A DNA stretch of 64,000 nucleotides. Source: Mauremys mutica (Eukaryota; Chordata; Testudines; Geoemydidae). Made by a program: the position numbers and the translations under genes. The stretch covers positions 27,674,965-27,738,964 of the forward strand of contig NC_059082.1 in the NCBI RefSeq assembly GCF_020497125.1. Reading direction: 5' to 3'. Shown piece after piece: positions 35,648 to 45,173 of this stretch; position 1 is the first letter of the stretch, and every line of letters begins with the position of its first letter. The notes under the pieces were generated by a model. That model had not been told where the DNA came from. It did no database searches and worked only from the letters and a program-made list of their open reading frames with translations.

Positions 35648-38623
35648 TCATACCATCTCCTCCATAAACTTATCTAGCTTAATCTTAAAGTTATGGAGGT
35701 CCTTCGCCCCCACTGTTTCCCTCGGTAGGCTGTTCCAGTATTGCACTCCCCTGATAGTTAGAAACCTTCGTCTAATTTCAAGCCTAAATTTCCTGACTGA
35801 CAATTTATATCCGTTTGTCCTCGTGTCCACATTAGCACTGAGCTGAAATAATTCCTCTCCTTCCCTGGTATTTATCCCTCTGATATATTTAAAGAGTGCA
35901 ATCATATCTCCTCTTATCCTTCTTTTGGTTAGGGAAAACAAACCGAGCTCCTCAAGTCTCCTTTCATACGACAGGCCTTCCATTCCTCGGATCATTCTAG
36001 TGGCCCTTCTTTGTACCCGTTCCAGTTTGAATTCATCCTTCTTAAACATGGGAGACCAAAACTGCACACAATACTCCAGATGAGGTCTCACCAACGCCTT
36101 ATATAACGGGACTAGCACCTCCTTATCCCTACTAGAAATACCTCGCCTAATGCATCCCAAGACCGCATTAGCTTTTTTAACGGCCACATCACATTGCTTG
36201 CTCATAGTCATCCTACGATCAACCAGGACTCCTAGGTCCTTCTCCTCCTCCGTTACTTGCAACTGGTGCGTCCCTAGCTTATAACTAAAATTCTTGTTAG
36301 TCATCCCTAAATGCATAACCTTACACTTCTCACTACTGAATTTCATCCTGTTACTAATACTCCAGTTTACAAGGTCATCCAAATCTCCCTGGAGGATATC
36401 CCGATCCTTTTCCGAATTGGCAATACCTCCCAACTTGGTGTCGTCCGCAAACTTTATCAGCCCACTCCTACTCTTGGTTCCCAGGTCAGCAATAAATAGA
36501 TTGAATAAAATCGGACCCAAAACCGAACCTTGAGGAACTCCACTGGTAACCCCCCTCCAACCCGACAGTTCCCCCTTCAATACTACCCTCTGCAGTCTCC
36601 CCTTTAACCAGCTCCTTATCCACCTCTGGATTTTCATTTCAATCCCCATCTTTTCCAATTTAACCAGTAATTCCTCATGCGGTACCGTATCAAACGCCTT
36701 ACTGAAATCCAGATATATTAGATCCACTGCATTTCCCTTGTCTAAAAAATCTGTTACTTTCTCAAAGAAGGAGATCAGGTTGGTTTGGCATGATCTACCT
36801 TTCGTAAATCCATGCTGTAAACTATCCCAGTTGCCATCGGCCTCCTGCTCCGTAACCACTCTCTCTTTTAAAATTTTTTCCATGACTTTGCATACTACAG
36901 ATGTTAAACTAACAGGCCTGTAGTTACCTGGGTCACTTTTTTTCCCCTTCTTGAATATAGGAACTACATTAGCTAATCTCCAGTCAAACGGTACAATCTC
37001 CGAATTTAGAGATTTATTAAAAATCATCGCTAACGGGCTAGCAATATCACTCGCTAATTCCCTTAATATTCTAGAATGAAGATTATCCGGGCCCCCCGAT
37101 TTACTTCCGTTAAGCTGTTCAAGTTTGGCTTCCACCTCCGATACCGTAATGTCTACCCCCATATCCTCATTCCCATCGGTCCCTCTATCACTATTCCTTA
37201 GCCCTTCATTAGCCTCATTAAAGACCGAGGCAAAATATTCGTTCAGATATTGTGCCATTCCAAGATTATCCCTAATCTCCACTCCGTTCAAAGTTTTAAG
37301 CGGTCCCACTTCTTCTTTCTTGGTTTTCTTCCTATTTATATGGCTAAAAAACCTTTTGCTATTGGTTTTAATCCCCTTCGCTAGGTCCATCTCCACCCGT
37401 CGCTTTGCCTTTCTCACTGCTTCCCTACACCCTCTGACCTCAATAAGGTAGGTTTCTTTGCTGATCCCTCCCATTTTCCACTCCTGGTACGCTTTCTGCT
37501 TTTTCTTAATGACCCCTCTGAGACGCTTGCTCATCCAGCTCGGTCTAAAACTGCTACCTACGAGCCGTTTTCCCTTTCTCGGGATACATGCCTCTGACAT
37601 CTCCTGCAACTTCAACCTGAAGTAACCCCAGGCGTCATCTGCCTTTAGATCCCTAAATATGTTAGTCCAGTCCACTTCCCTAACTAGTCGCCTTAGTTTA
37701 GTAAAGTTAGCCCTTTTGAAATTGTAAACCCTAGTCTCAGATGCAATATTGATTATCCTCTCATTTATTTTGAAACGAATTAGCTCATGATCACTCGAGC
37801 CAAGGTTGTCCCCTACAACTATTTCCTCAACAAGGTCCTCGTTACTCACCAAAACCAGATCTAAAATGGCATCCCCCCTCGTCGGTTCAGCAACCACTTG
37901 ATGAAGGAATTCATCAGCTATCACGTCTAGGAAAAGCTGAGCCCTATTATTATTACTAGCATTTGTTTCCCAATCTATATCCGGGAAGTTAAAATCCCCC
38001 ATGATCAAGCAGTTCCTATTAGTGTTTACCTCCTTAAAAACATTAAAGAGCTCTCTATCCGTCTCCAGGCTAGATCCCGGCGGTCTATAGCACACCCCAA
38101 TCACTATCCCGGGTGAGGCTCTAGTAGTTTTCTTCCCCAATGTGACCATTGCCCAGACAGACTCCGTATTATCCATTGCATTGCTAGTTATTACATTACA
38201 TTTCACCTCATTATTGATATACAATGCTACTCCCCCACCTTTACCTTTGCATCGGTCTTTCCTAAACAGCACATACCCTTCCATACCTGTACTCCAGTCA
38301 TGGCTACCGTTCCACCATGTTTCGGTTATTCCTACGATATCCGGTTTCAATTCTCGGACCAAGAGCTCCAGTTCCTCCATTTTATTACCTAAGCTTCTCG
38401 CATTAGTGAACAAACATCCTAATTTTTGCTGTTGGGCTCCTCTCACTCTTTTCACCCAACTCGGTAGGGACACAGTACTACCAGCATGACCTGTAGATCT
38501 AGTATCCGTCCCCCCCCTCTTCCTTACACCTGCCTGTCCCCCTCTGGCTATATCTGTTGTTATCTTGTTGTTCTCACTCCCAATGTATAAATTTGGCGTG
38601 GAGAGCACCAGGACCTCTCCCAA
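35648..38623 (-). CDS. CR1 ORF2: AP-type endonuclease and reverse transcriptase
   Basis: A 991-codon frame without stop, about the usual CR1 ORF2 length. It nicks target DNA and copies the element RNA by target-primed reverse transcription. The endonuclease domain (about residues 68-285) keeps TNARS (Asn74), E101 in ITETWW, GDFN (Asp210, Asn212) and the SSDH motif (Asp278, His279). The reverse transcriptase (about 540-800) keeps GNYRPVSL, motif A YLDFSKAFDTV (Asp639), motif B SGVPQGSVLGP, and motif C FADD (725-728). The C-terminal region ends YWNSLPRETV...LDKFMEEMV as in CR1. All catalytic residues that I can place are present. The first codon at 38623 is TTG, not ATG; the frame is open back to 38656 and the first ATG is residue 82, inside the endonuclease. 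Translation may need non-AUG initiation or reinitiation after ORF1, or the start may have been lost by mutation. Confidence 0.93.
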   Translation of the reverse strand: MGEVLVLSTPNLYIGSENNKITTDIARGGQAGVRKRGGTDTRSTGHAGSTVSLPSWVKRVRGAQQQKLGCLFTNARSLGNKMEELELLVRELKPDIVGITETWWNGSHDWSTGMEGYVLFRKDRCKGKGGGVALYINNEVKCNVITSNAMDNTESVWAMVTLGKKTTRASPGIVIGVCYRPPGSSLETDRELFNVFKEVNTNRNCLIMGDFNFPDIDWETNASNNNRAQLFLDVIADEFLHQVVAEPTRGDAILDLVLVSNEDLVEEIVVGDNLGSSDHELIRFKINERIINIASETRVYNFKRANFTKLRRLVREVDWTNIFRDLKADDAWGYFRLKLQEMSEACIPRKGKRLVGSSFRPSWMSKRLRGVIKKKQKAYQEWKMGGISKETYLIEVRGCREAVRKAKRRVEMDLAKGIKTNSKRFFSHINRKKTKKEEVGPLKTLNGVEIRDNLGMAQYLNEYFASVFNEANEGLRNSDRGTDGNEDMGVDITVSEVEAKLEQLNGSKSGGPDNLHSRILRELASDIASPLAMIFNKSLNSEIVPFDWRLANVVPIFKKGKKSDPGNYRPVSLTSVVCKVMEKILKERVVTEQEADGNWDSLQHGFTKGRSCQTNLISFFEKVTDFLDKGNAVDLIYLDFSKAFDTVPHEELLVKLEKMGIEMKIQRWIRSWLKGRLQRVVLKGELSGWRGVTSGVPQGSVLGPILFNLFIADLGTKSRSGLIKFADDTKLGGIANSEKDRDILQGDLDDLVNWSISNRMKFSSEKCKVMHLGMTNKNFSYKLGTHQLQVTEEEKDLGVLVDRRMTMSKQCDVAVKKANAVLGCIRRGISSRDKEVLVPLYKALVRPHLEYCVQFWSPMFKKDEFKLERVQRRATRMIRGMEGLSYERRLEELGLFSLTKRRIRGDMIALFKYIRGINTREGEELFQLSANVDTRTNGYKLSVRKFRLEIRRRFLTIRGVQYWNSLPRETVGAKDLHNFKIKLDKFMEEMV

Positions 38624-38640
38624 CCGTCTCCCCCCAGTGT

Positions 38641-39513
38641 CTAGTTTAAAGCTCTTTTAATCAGATGAGCCAGCCTCCCTCCTAGAAGTCTACTTCCTTC
38701 CCTACTTAGGTGGAGCCCATCCCGTGAGAACAGTTGTCTGTCCCCAAAAGCCTCCCAGTGCCCATACATCCCAAAGCCCTCCTTGTAACACCACTCCCTC
38801 AGCCAACTGTTAATTGTCACGATTCTCTCACCCCTTTGGCGCCCTTCCCTAGGGACAGGTAGGATCCCACTGAAGATCACCTGAGCCTCAATTTCCTTGA
38901 GCGTCTTACCCAACCTGGCATAGTCTCCCTTGATCCTGTCTAGCGAGAATCTAGCAGTGTCATTCGTTCCCACATGAAGGATGACCAAAGGGTTCTTACC
39001 TGCTCCTCTTAGGATCCTTTTCAACCTCAGGTCCACATCCCGTATTTTAGCGCCCGGTAGACAGCACACCCTTCTGTTCTCCGGATCGGCCCTGGTCACA
39101 GGCCTGTCCAACCTTCTCAGTATGGAATCCCCAATCACGTAGACCTGCCTTTGCCTGGGGATAGTGCGGTCCTCTAACCTATCCCCCGTCCCCCCTCGTT
39201 GCACGCTCCTTCCATTCCTATCATCCCTTGTGGTTCCCCTTAAGCCATCCTGTAACCTCCCTGGGCCCAAACTTGGTGCTGCCTCCCCTCCTTCTATGGG
39301 ACTGGCCGCTCGTCTCTTTTTCCTTGGCCTCCCATCGTCAGCTACCACCTGCTGTACCCCTTCCTCATTCTCCAAACCTTCAAACCTGTTCCTTAGCTCT
39401 ATTTCCCCCTCACTGGCTCTCCTTTTCCTCGGCCTGCTTCTCACGGTCACATGCTTCCACCGCCAATGGAAGTCATGGAAGTTAAACAAAATAAATAAAA
39501 AACAGATCTTCAA
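38641..39513 (-). CDS. CR1 ORF1, partial: SGNH/GDSL-esterase domain protein
   Basis: A 290-codon open frame directly upstream of ORF2. Residues 20-120 are basic and charged (RSRPRKRR near 26, RPRKKRR near 62) and suit nucleic-acid binding or nuclear entry. Residues 121-290 form an SGNH-hydrolase-like domain: block I VIGDS (Ser130), a Gly in LPGAK (154), block III GTND (Asn184), and block V DGLH (Asp265, His268). The esterase domain is an established feature of CR1 ORF1 proteins; its substrate is not settled. The frame has no ATG before residue 249, and its first 15 or so codons probably derive from flanking DNA, so the 5' part of ORF1 is missing. The stop (38641-38643) is followed 17 bp later by the first counted ORF2 codon, in another frame. 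Confidence 0.85.
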   Translation of the reverse strand: MKICFLFILFNFHDFHWRWKHVTVRSRPRKRRASEGEIELRNRFEGLENEEGVQQVVADDGRPRKKRRAASPIEGGEAAPSLGPGRLQDGLRGTTRDDRNGRSVQRGGTGDRLEDRTIPRQRQVYVIGDSILRRLDRPVTRADPENRRVCCLPGAKIRDVDLRLKRILRGAGKNPLVILHVGTNDTARFSLDRIKGDYARLGKTLKEIEAQVIFSGILPVPREGRQRGERIVTINSWLREWCYKEGFGMYGHWEAFGDRQLFSRDGLHLSREGSRLLGGRLAHLIKRALN

Positions 39514-39879
39514 ATGAGAACTCTTCTCGCCAGTTACCTATTTAGTTAGCACAGGTGAAATCAAAGAGCTAAAAACATCATTGTAACAGAATAAATACAT
39601 GTTCTGATCGTTTCCAAAATTGAAAGAGCTCTGCAGTAGAACTATGCAAAATATTTATATCATGCCTCTAATCTAATTGAACTGAGTCTTGTTTTCCAGG
39701 ATAGATGCTTTTGCAAACCCGAAACCCATGCTCTCAAAAGTTTAATAAGCATGGGCTGAAGATGTCAGCACAGGTGAGAAGCCATTGGATCTCGGTCACC
39801 TGCCAAGTTGGCTTGCCTGATGCTCCTGTAACAGCCACCTCTTCCTACCTGAAAAAGCCCTTGAACCTCCTTGAAGGCA
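39514..39879. other. Unassigned AT-rich flank of the CR1
   Basis: No gene recognised. Confidence 0.4.
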
Positions 39880-39985
39880 TCAGAGCTAAGAAATGGGACC
39901 ATCATTTTTAGATGTTTGTATAGCACCTAGTACAATGGGCCCAACTTGATAGTGGCCTTTAGGCACTACCACAACATAAGTGTTT
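39880..39985 (+). mobile_element. SINE/LINE 3' tail fragment
   Basis: Contains 'gtttgtatagcacctagtac', 'aatgggcccaacttgatag' and 'tttaggcactaccacaacat', a diverged copy of the tail unit seen at 31681-31796. Confidence 0.5.
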
Positions 39986-41214
39986 TTAACAACAAACAAA
40001 GGTAAAAAAAGGTACTACAGGTAGCACAATCAAGCTCTTAGGGCCTGATTTAAAGTAAGTGGAAAGCCTCCCATGGGCTTTGAAGTGGGCCCTGATATAG
40101 CAGATTTGCCAACAAGGCAAGAAGCAACTGATAATATGTTTAATCCTAAAAAAGCAGTCCCAGTACTAGTGGAAAACCTAAGCACATCTTCACTATTAAG
40201 ACAGGGCAGTTGAAAAGAAAAAGATGTGCTCAAATGAACCTGGCAGAGAAATGTTATGTGCTGTTGGCCATGTGGAGGTTACTTTTAGAAGTACTGAGCT
40301 TCGTGGGACCTCTATTAATTTACTTAGGAACTGGGATGTTCTACACTGAAACTTAAAACCTGGATAGAGATAGATGACAGATTGTACATCTTTTGTGGTT
40401 TCTTTTTCTGTAGTAGGGCAAGTGGAACTGTGTGAGAGATCAATCAACTCACTCTACTGAATTGATAGATTAAGTCTTTTTATATAATGACTGGGAGACC
40501 AAGATTATAATATAATGACTGGGAGACCAACAGAAAAAATAGCACTGCAGACCTATTTGTGCCTTTCCAGACATTTGCATTTTAACAAAAATAGTCTTTT
40601 CATTTTCAAATCAATTATTAAAAGCTCCATGAAAAACCGATTAAAGAGAGATGATATTCACCTCTGCATTTTGTTGAGCTTCCTGACCTAACCCTTTTTT
40701 TTAAACCAATGATCAAAGTAGCAGCATTTTTTTTTCACAGAAGGAAACAAAAATCAACCATTTGGAACCATATAGTCTTAAAACAACAAAACCAGAGTTC
40801 TAATTAGCAAAGGAACCATAAACCATGTCTTTCGTATTTTGCCCTTTGCATAGTTTCACTGATATTCTTTTGAAATAATAACTCTATCAATTACCATGTT
40901 TGGGTGCTAGTGAGGGGAATGAAGGGGAAGGAAGATGGATTATTCTATTGAAGTGAGCTCATTTGTTAACGCAGTTATATTCTTTGCCATAACAACTTTA
41001 GAAAGACATGTACCTGAGAAACATTGAAACAACTTGTAATCAATAACTAAATGGATGTGACCATTTAGTTGTATAATTATTTATTAATAGGTCACAACAT
41101 GACTAGCTTTGGCAAAGTTCCTCAGCATATCATGTATTTAATTTCCATAGTACAGTATTAATGTGTGTCTACATCTTTTATAATGAAAAACATTTATGAT
41201 AAGGTTGAAGAACA
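39986..41214. other. Unassigned AT-rich non-coding DNA
   Basis: No gene. It includes the short tandem duplication at 40482-40530. Confidence 0.45.
40482..40530 (+). repeat. 28-bp tandem duplication
   Basis: The 21-base string beginning ATATAATGACTGGGAG occurs exactly at 40482-40502 and again at 40510-40530, an offset of 28 bp. The lack of divergence suggests a recent local duplication. Confidence 0.8.
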
Positions 41215-41661
41215 GGCCACAGAATCAGAAAACCTTTGTTTCGTCCCCACTTTGCTACTGATTTGTTATATGCCTTTGAGCAAGTCACTGAATCTTTCTG
41301 AGTCTCCCTGGTCTACACTATGAGTTTAGGTCAAATTTAGCAGCCTTAGATCAGTTTAACCCTGAACCCGTCCACACGATGAAGCCATTTTTGTCGACTT
41401 AAAGGGCTCTTAAAATCGATTTCTGTACTCCTCCCCGACGAGAGGATTAGCACTGAAATCGACCCTGCTGGGTTGAATTTGGGGTAGAGTGGACACAATT
41501 AGACAGTATTGGCCTCTGGGAGCTATCCCAGAGTGCTCCATTGTGACTGCTCTGGACAGCACTCTCAGCTCAGATCCACTGGCCAGGTAGACAGGAAAAG
41601 CCCCGTGAACTTTTGAATCTCATTTCCTGTTGGGCCAGCGTGGCAAGCAGCACAGGTGACC

Positions 41662-42269
41662 ATGGAGTCCCAGAATCGCAAAAGAGCTCCAGTATGGATG
41701 GTATGGGAGGTACTGGATCTGATCGCTGTATGGGGAGACAAATCCATGCTATCAGAACTCCATTCTAAAAGACTAAATGCCCAAACATTTGAAAAAATCT
41801 CCAAGGGCATGAAGGACAGAGGCTATAACAGGGACCCGCAGCAGTGCCACGTGAAACTTTGAGGCTAGCCTACCAAAAAAACAGAGAGGCAAATGCCCGC
41901 TCCGGGTCAGAGCCCCAGACATGCCGCTTCTATGATGAGCTGCATGCCATTCTAGGGGGTGCCCCTACAACTACCCCAGCCCTGTGCGTGGACTCCGTCA
42001 ATGGATTCTCACGCAACAGGGATGTGGATTTTGAGGACGAGGAAGATGATGATGAGGAGGAGGTTGAAGATAGCGCACAGCAAGCAAGTGGAGAAACAAT
42101 TTTCCCCAACAGCCAGGAACTGTTTATCACCCTGGAGCCAGTACCCTCCCAACCCACTGAAGGCAGGCTCCAGGACCTAGAAGGTGGAGAGCCTCAGGCT
42201 GCTCTCCCACTCGGCAGCACTGCGCGGTCGCACCTACCCCAGCCTACCCCTCGCTCCCATAGCTCATGA
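41662..42269 (+). pseudogene. Myb/SANT-like DNA-binding protein of Harbinger, frameshifted
   Basis: PIF/Harbinger elements encode a Myb/SANT-like protein that helps the transposase bind TIRs and enter the nucleus. Here the frame starts at ATG 41662 with MESQNRKRAPVW, giving a helix-turn-helix-like region (WEVLDLIAVWGDKS, AQTFEKISKGMKDRG, QQCHVK) and stops at 41862. The second half lies in another frame (from about 41860 to 42269): LRLAYQKNREAN, CRFYDELHAILGG, an acidic stretch DFEDEEDDDEEEVED, then PNSQELFITLEPVPSQP. A short deletion near 41860, where other turtle copies have several more residues between VK and LR, explains the break. The first frame begins GTG-ACC-ATG; I chose the ATG because it matches the family's start. 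Confidence 0.8.
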
Positions 42270-42485
42270 AGCCTGGACAGTAGTAAGGAGCAGTTCAACT
42301 ATAGGCTGAGCAAGTGCAGAATGGTGGTTCACTCTACCTCCCTGTGAGCCAATCACCCTCCCTCCCCCCTTTGATCTCCGTTTGCAAAGGCAATAAAGTC
42401 ATTGTTGTTTCAAATTCATGCATTCTTTATTAATTCATCACACAAATGGGGGGATAACTGCCAAGGTAGCTCGGGAGGAGGGAAT

Positions 42486-42608
42486 CACAGGGGTGGGGGT
42501 AGTAGTAGGGGCACCCCCTAGAATGGAATTCTGTTCATCATAGATGCGGCATGTCCGGGGCTCTGACCCGGAGTGGCCATTTGCCTCTCTGGTTCTTTGG
42601 TAGGCTTG
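42486..42608 (-). repeat. Inverted partial copy of the Myb/SANT gene
   Basis: On the reverse strand this block reads 'aagcctaccaaagaaccaga', 'gaggcaaatggccactccgg', 'gtcagagccccggacatgcc' and 'ggtgcccctactactacccc', closely matching 41864-41987 on the forward strand. Both contain the region encoding AYQ..REAN..SGSEP and ILGGAPTTTP. It is an inverted duplication within one transposon. Confidence 0.85.
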
Positions 42609-43006
42609 CCTGATATGCCAGGCAGGACTGAATCTCCATTAGACGAAACTTAAACTGACCTGGAGTCACTTCCATTTATGTCCAAGCGCCCCCGACCAAC
42701 CTCACTGAGGCTGGCCAGGAGTACCCATGTCTGCCTAGGTGCCCCCAACCGACCTCACCGAGGCCAGCCAGGAGGAACCAGGAGACAGCAGCAGACGGTA
42801 CAATACGGCTGCTAACCATCTTCGCCAACTTGCAAAGGCAAGGCGCTGCTGCTATGTAGCACTGCAGTGCCGCATCTGCCAGCAGAACCCAGGAGACGTA
42901 CGGTGACAGTGAGCTGAGCGGGCTCCGTGCTTGCCGTGGTATGTCGTCTGCACGGGTAACCCAGGAAATAAGGTGAGAAATGATTTTTTCCCATTGCTTT
43001 CACACA

Positions 43007-43019
43007 GGGGGGGGGGGGG
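43007..43019 (+). repeat. G13 homopolymer
   Basis: Run of 13 G within the Harbinger element, likely length-variable. Confidence 0.9.
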
Positions 43020-44626
43020 AGGAGACATACCCAGAAGCACCCGCAACAATATTTTTGCCCCATCAGGCATTGGGAGCTCAACCCAGAATTCCAATGGGCA
43101 GCGGAGACTGCGGGAACTGTGGGATAGCTACCATAGTGCAATGCTCCGAAAGTTGACGCTAGCCTCGGTACTGTGGATGCACTCCGCCAATTTAATGGTC
43201 TTAAGTGGGGACACACACAATCGACTGTATCAAATCGCTTTCTAAAAAAATCAACATATTAAATCGACCTAATTTCGTAGTGTAGATATACTCTCTGTTT
43301 CTCCATCTCGGTGATGGGAGAAGTAATACCTATCTCACAAAGCTATTGTGACAATGAGTTAATTAATGTGCCAAATGTGGGAAAGAATCCCAGGGCACTG
43401 ATGCTAAAGAGTGGGTTAAGCTGGGTGATAAATCCCAGAAGTCACTTTTTGCTTTTGCTTTAAGGGCCCAAAGTCTATGGGTTTCCACATGGACACCTTT
43501 CAATGTAGGACTGGGGCATTAGTTACTTTAAAAGATTTGAGAGCTCCAGTTTATTCTCTGTCTCCATTTTTGCAGCAGCAGAGTATCTTTACAGTACCTG
43601 CTGTTGTATTCATAACTAAATGTAAAATTATTGTAATAATACGATGAGTCTGACATGTATTTTGAACAGGTTTTTTTACTCTATTTATGAAACTCTTTTT
43701 GGATTAAGCTAATGCTTTTTTGTTGTACTACTACAACCTTTTCAATATTCTGGAATGTGTGGCTTGTGCTGCCTTGTTTATGGCTTTTTTAAGCTGTTAA
43801 GATGAGGTAGTTTAAACATTTAAGTTAAAAAGAATTTGCAGAAAATACAAAGTAGTACAACACTGGTATATTTCATAGAATATATTAGGCAATGAAATTG
43901 AAATATTTCATGTATATGAGCAAAGTTCTAATGAGATGAAGAAGAAAACTAACCTATTAATATGATGTTCAGGTTATGTTAGTTTTAGTTCTTCTGGGAT
44001 ACTTTCTTTTCATATCATATTTCAATGACTAATGCTTGAACTTTGCCTCCCTTTTCATCTGTTCAGTGGTCTGAAATGTTATGTCTTTTTACTTGTTGAA
44101 ATGTGGAACATATTGTAAGTGTATTTGTAGCAGGTGGTAATTAATATATTTCAGAGACAAACTGAATTAGCTAATGATGGAAGAAAAATCTGCCATCACT
44201 GTATAAAATAAGATTGTAAATGGAATTCTAATAGCTAATAAAATATGCAATAACTGCTTCATGTCATATTTAAAGGGAAATTATAAGAAACCTTTATCTG
44301 ACAGTTCTTTAGCACTTCTATTTTCTCTCTTAATCAGGAGATTTGTCAGCATGGCTTTTTACATTTCCTTGCAAGCTAGGAGAGAAAAAAAATCCACTGT
44401 GCTCTTTTTATTATAAAATTGTCTGGGTGTATTGTTTAATACAGTGTAGGGAGATGGTACCAAGCCACAAAGTTCAGTTCCAATTGTAAGCCATCCCTAA
44501 ATTTATTTAATCTCTAGAGATGTAATTCAAATTCATCTCAACAATAAAAACAATTCAGTTTAAAAAATAATAGGAAAATCACAGTAATAATTAAAGAAAA
44601 AGACCCCAAATCAAACCAACAACTTC

Positions 44627-44652
44627 ACACACGCACACACACACACCCCCCG
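44627..44652 (+). repeat. (CA)n microsatellite
   Basis: Interrupted CA repeat, 'cacacacgcacacacacaca', ending in a C run. Confidence 0.9.
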
Positions 44653-45096
44653 CTCGCTCCCAGTGTTGATCTTCCCCCGTCAGTTTGGTGCCTGGTTGGA
44701 ATATCTGGATTCTAAAATACTTAAAAGTCCATTTACACCACTGATCTTTTTGAGATATGCACATTATGGTCTATAAGAACAAGTACAGTTGTATTTTTGT
44801 ATCACTTATATTTCTTCATTTTATCTATCTAAATATGACTTTGTCGGTCAGTCTCCCATTCAATTTCTAATATAGTCACTACCATCTGCTTGTCAACTCT
44901 GATTTAACAATATGCACCATTTTATGTTAAACAATCACTAACCTAAGAAGTGTCAGCAGGGGTGATGGAACAATTTATATAGTTTAGGCACTGATGATGG
45001 AAACCATGTATTTGGTGTTTGTTATTACTGCTTTAAGCCAGGAGGTGTGGCAGCACCCCCAGTTCCAGAACCACTGAGTGGCAGTGAATCTGGTTG

Positions 45097-45173
45097 GATT
45101 TTCAAAGGAGCCTAAGGGAATTAGGCACCAAATTCACTGTCAGTGAGAATTGGGTGCATAACTCCCTAAGAAA
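45097..45173. repeat. Palindromic MITE-like repeat
   Basis: The block begins 'ggattttcaaaggagcctaa' and ends 'ataactccctaagaaaatcc', inverted relatives of each other around 'cactgtcagtgagaat'. It is related to the palindrome at 52611-52757. Confidence 0.55.

Larger units (their letters stand above)
35295..39480 (-). mobile_element. Young CR1 LINE, 5'-truncated within ORF1
   Basis: About 4.2 kb in reverse orientation. From its 5' side it holds most of ORF1, an uninterrupted ORF2, a 3' UTR of about 320 bp and the diagnostic CR1 tail of 8-bp repeats (three ACAGAATC units on the + strand, 35295-35318). The 5' junction lies around 39470-39490, where sequence changes from GC-richer coding DNA to an A/T-rich flank 'aacaaaataaataaaaaaca'. 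No target duplication is apparent, as is usual for CR1. The two frames and the lack of stops indicate recent insertion compared with the decayed CR1 at 17946-19580. Confidence 0.93.
41306..43291. mobile_element. 2-kb PIF/Harbinger element with Myb/SANT gene
   Basis: Ends CCCTGGTCTACACTATG and, on the other strand, GTATATCTACACTACG are imperfect TIRs related to those at 26229-28343. Subterminal sequence is rich in 'aaatcgat' and 'ttaaatcgacc' motifs. TCT flanks both ends, a possible three-base duplication, though a one-base shift is possible. The forward strand carries a frameshifted Myb/SANT-like gene followed by AATAAA at 42391-42396. The right half contains an inverted partial copy of that gene. 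No DDE transposase is recognisable, so it depends on transposase from elsewhere. Confidence 0.85.
41215..43420 (+). mobile_element. MIR/L2-like relic split by a Harbinger element
   Basis: The left part has 'ttatatgcctttgagcaagt' and 'cactgaatctttctgag'; the right part (43292 onward) continues 'ctgtttctccatctcggtga', 'taatacctatctcacaaagc', 'tattgtgacaatgagttaat'. Together they give the MIR/L2 order 'gcaagtcacttaacctctctgagcctcagtttccccatctgtaaaat', interrupted exactly in the middle by the element at 41306-43291. Confidence 0.75.

Noticed and set aside
37125..37451. Forward frames over the CR1 (also 38142-38489 and 39164-39517)
   Set aside because: Antisense shadows of CR1 ORF1 and ORF2.
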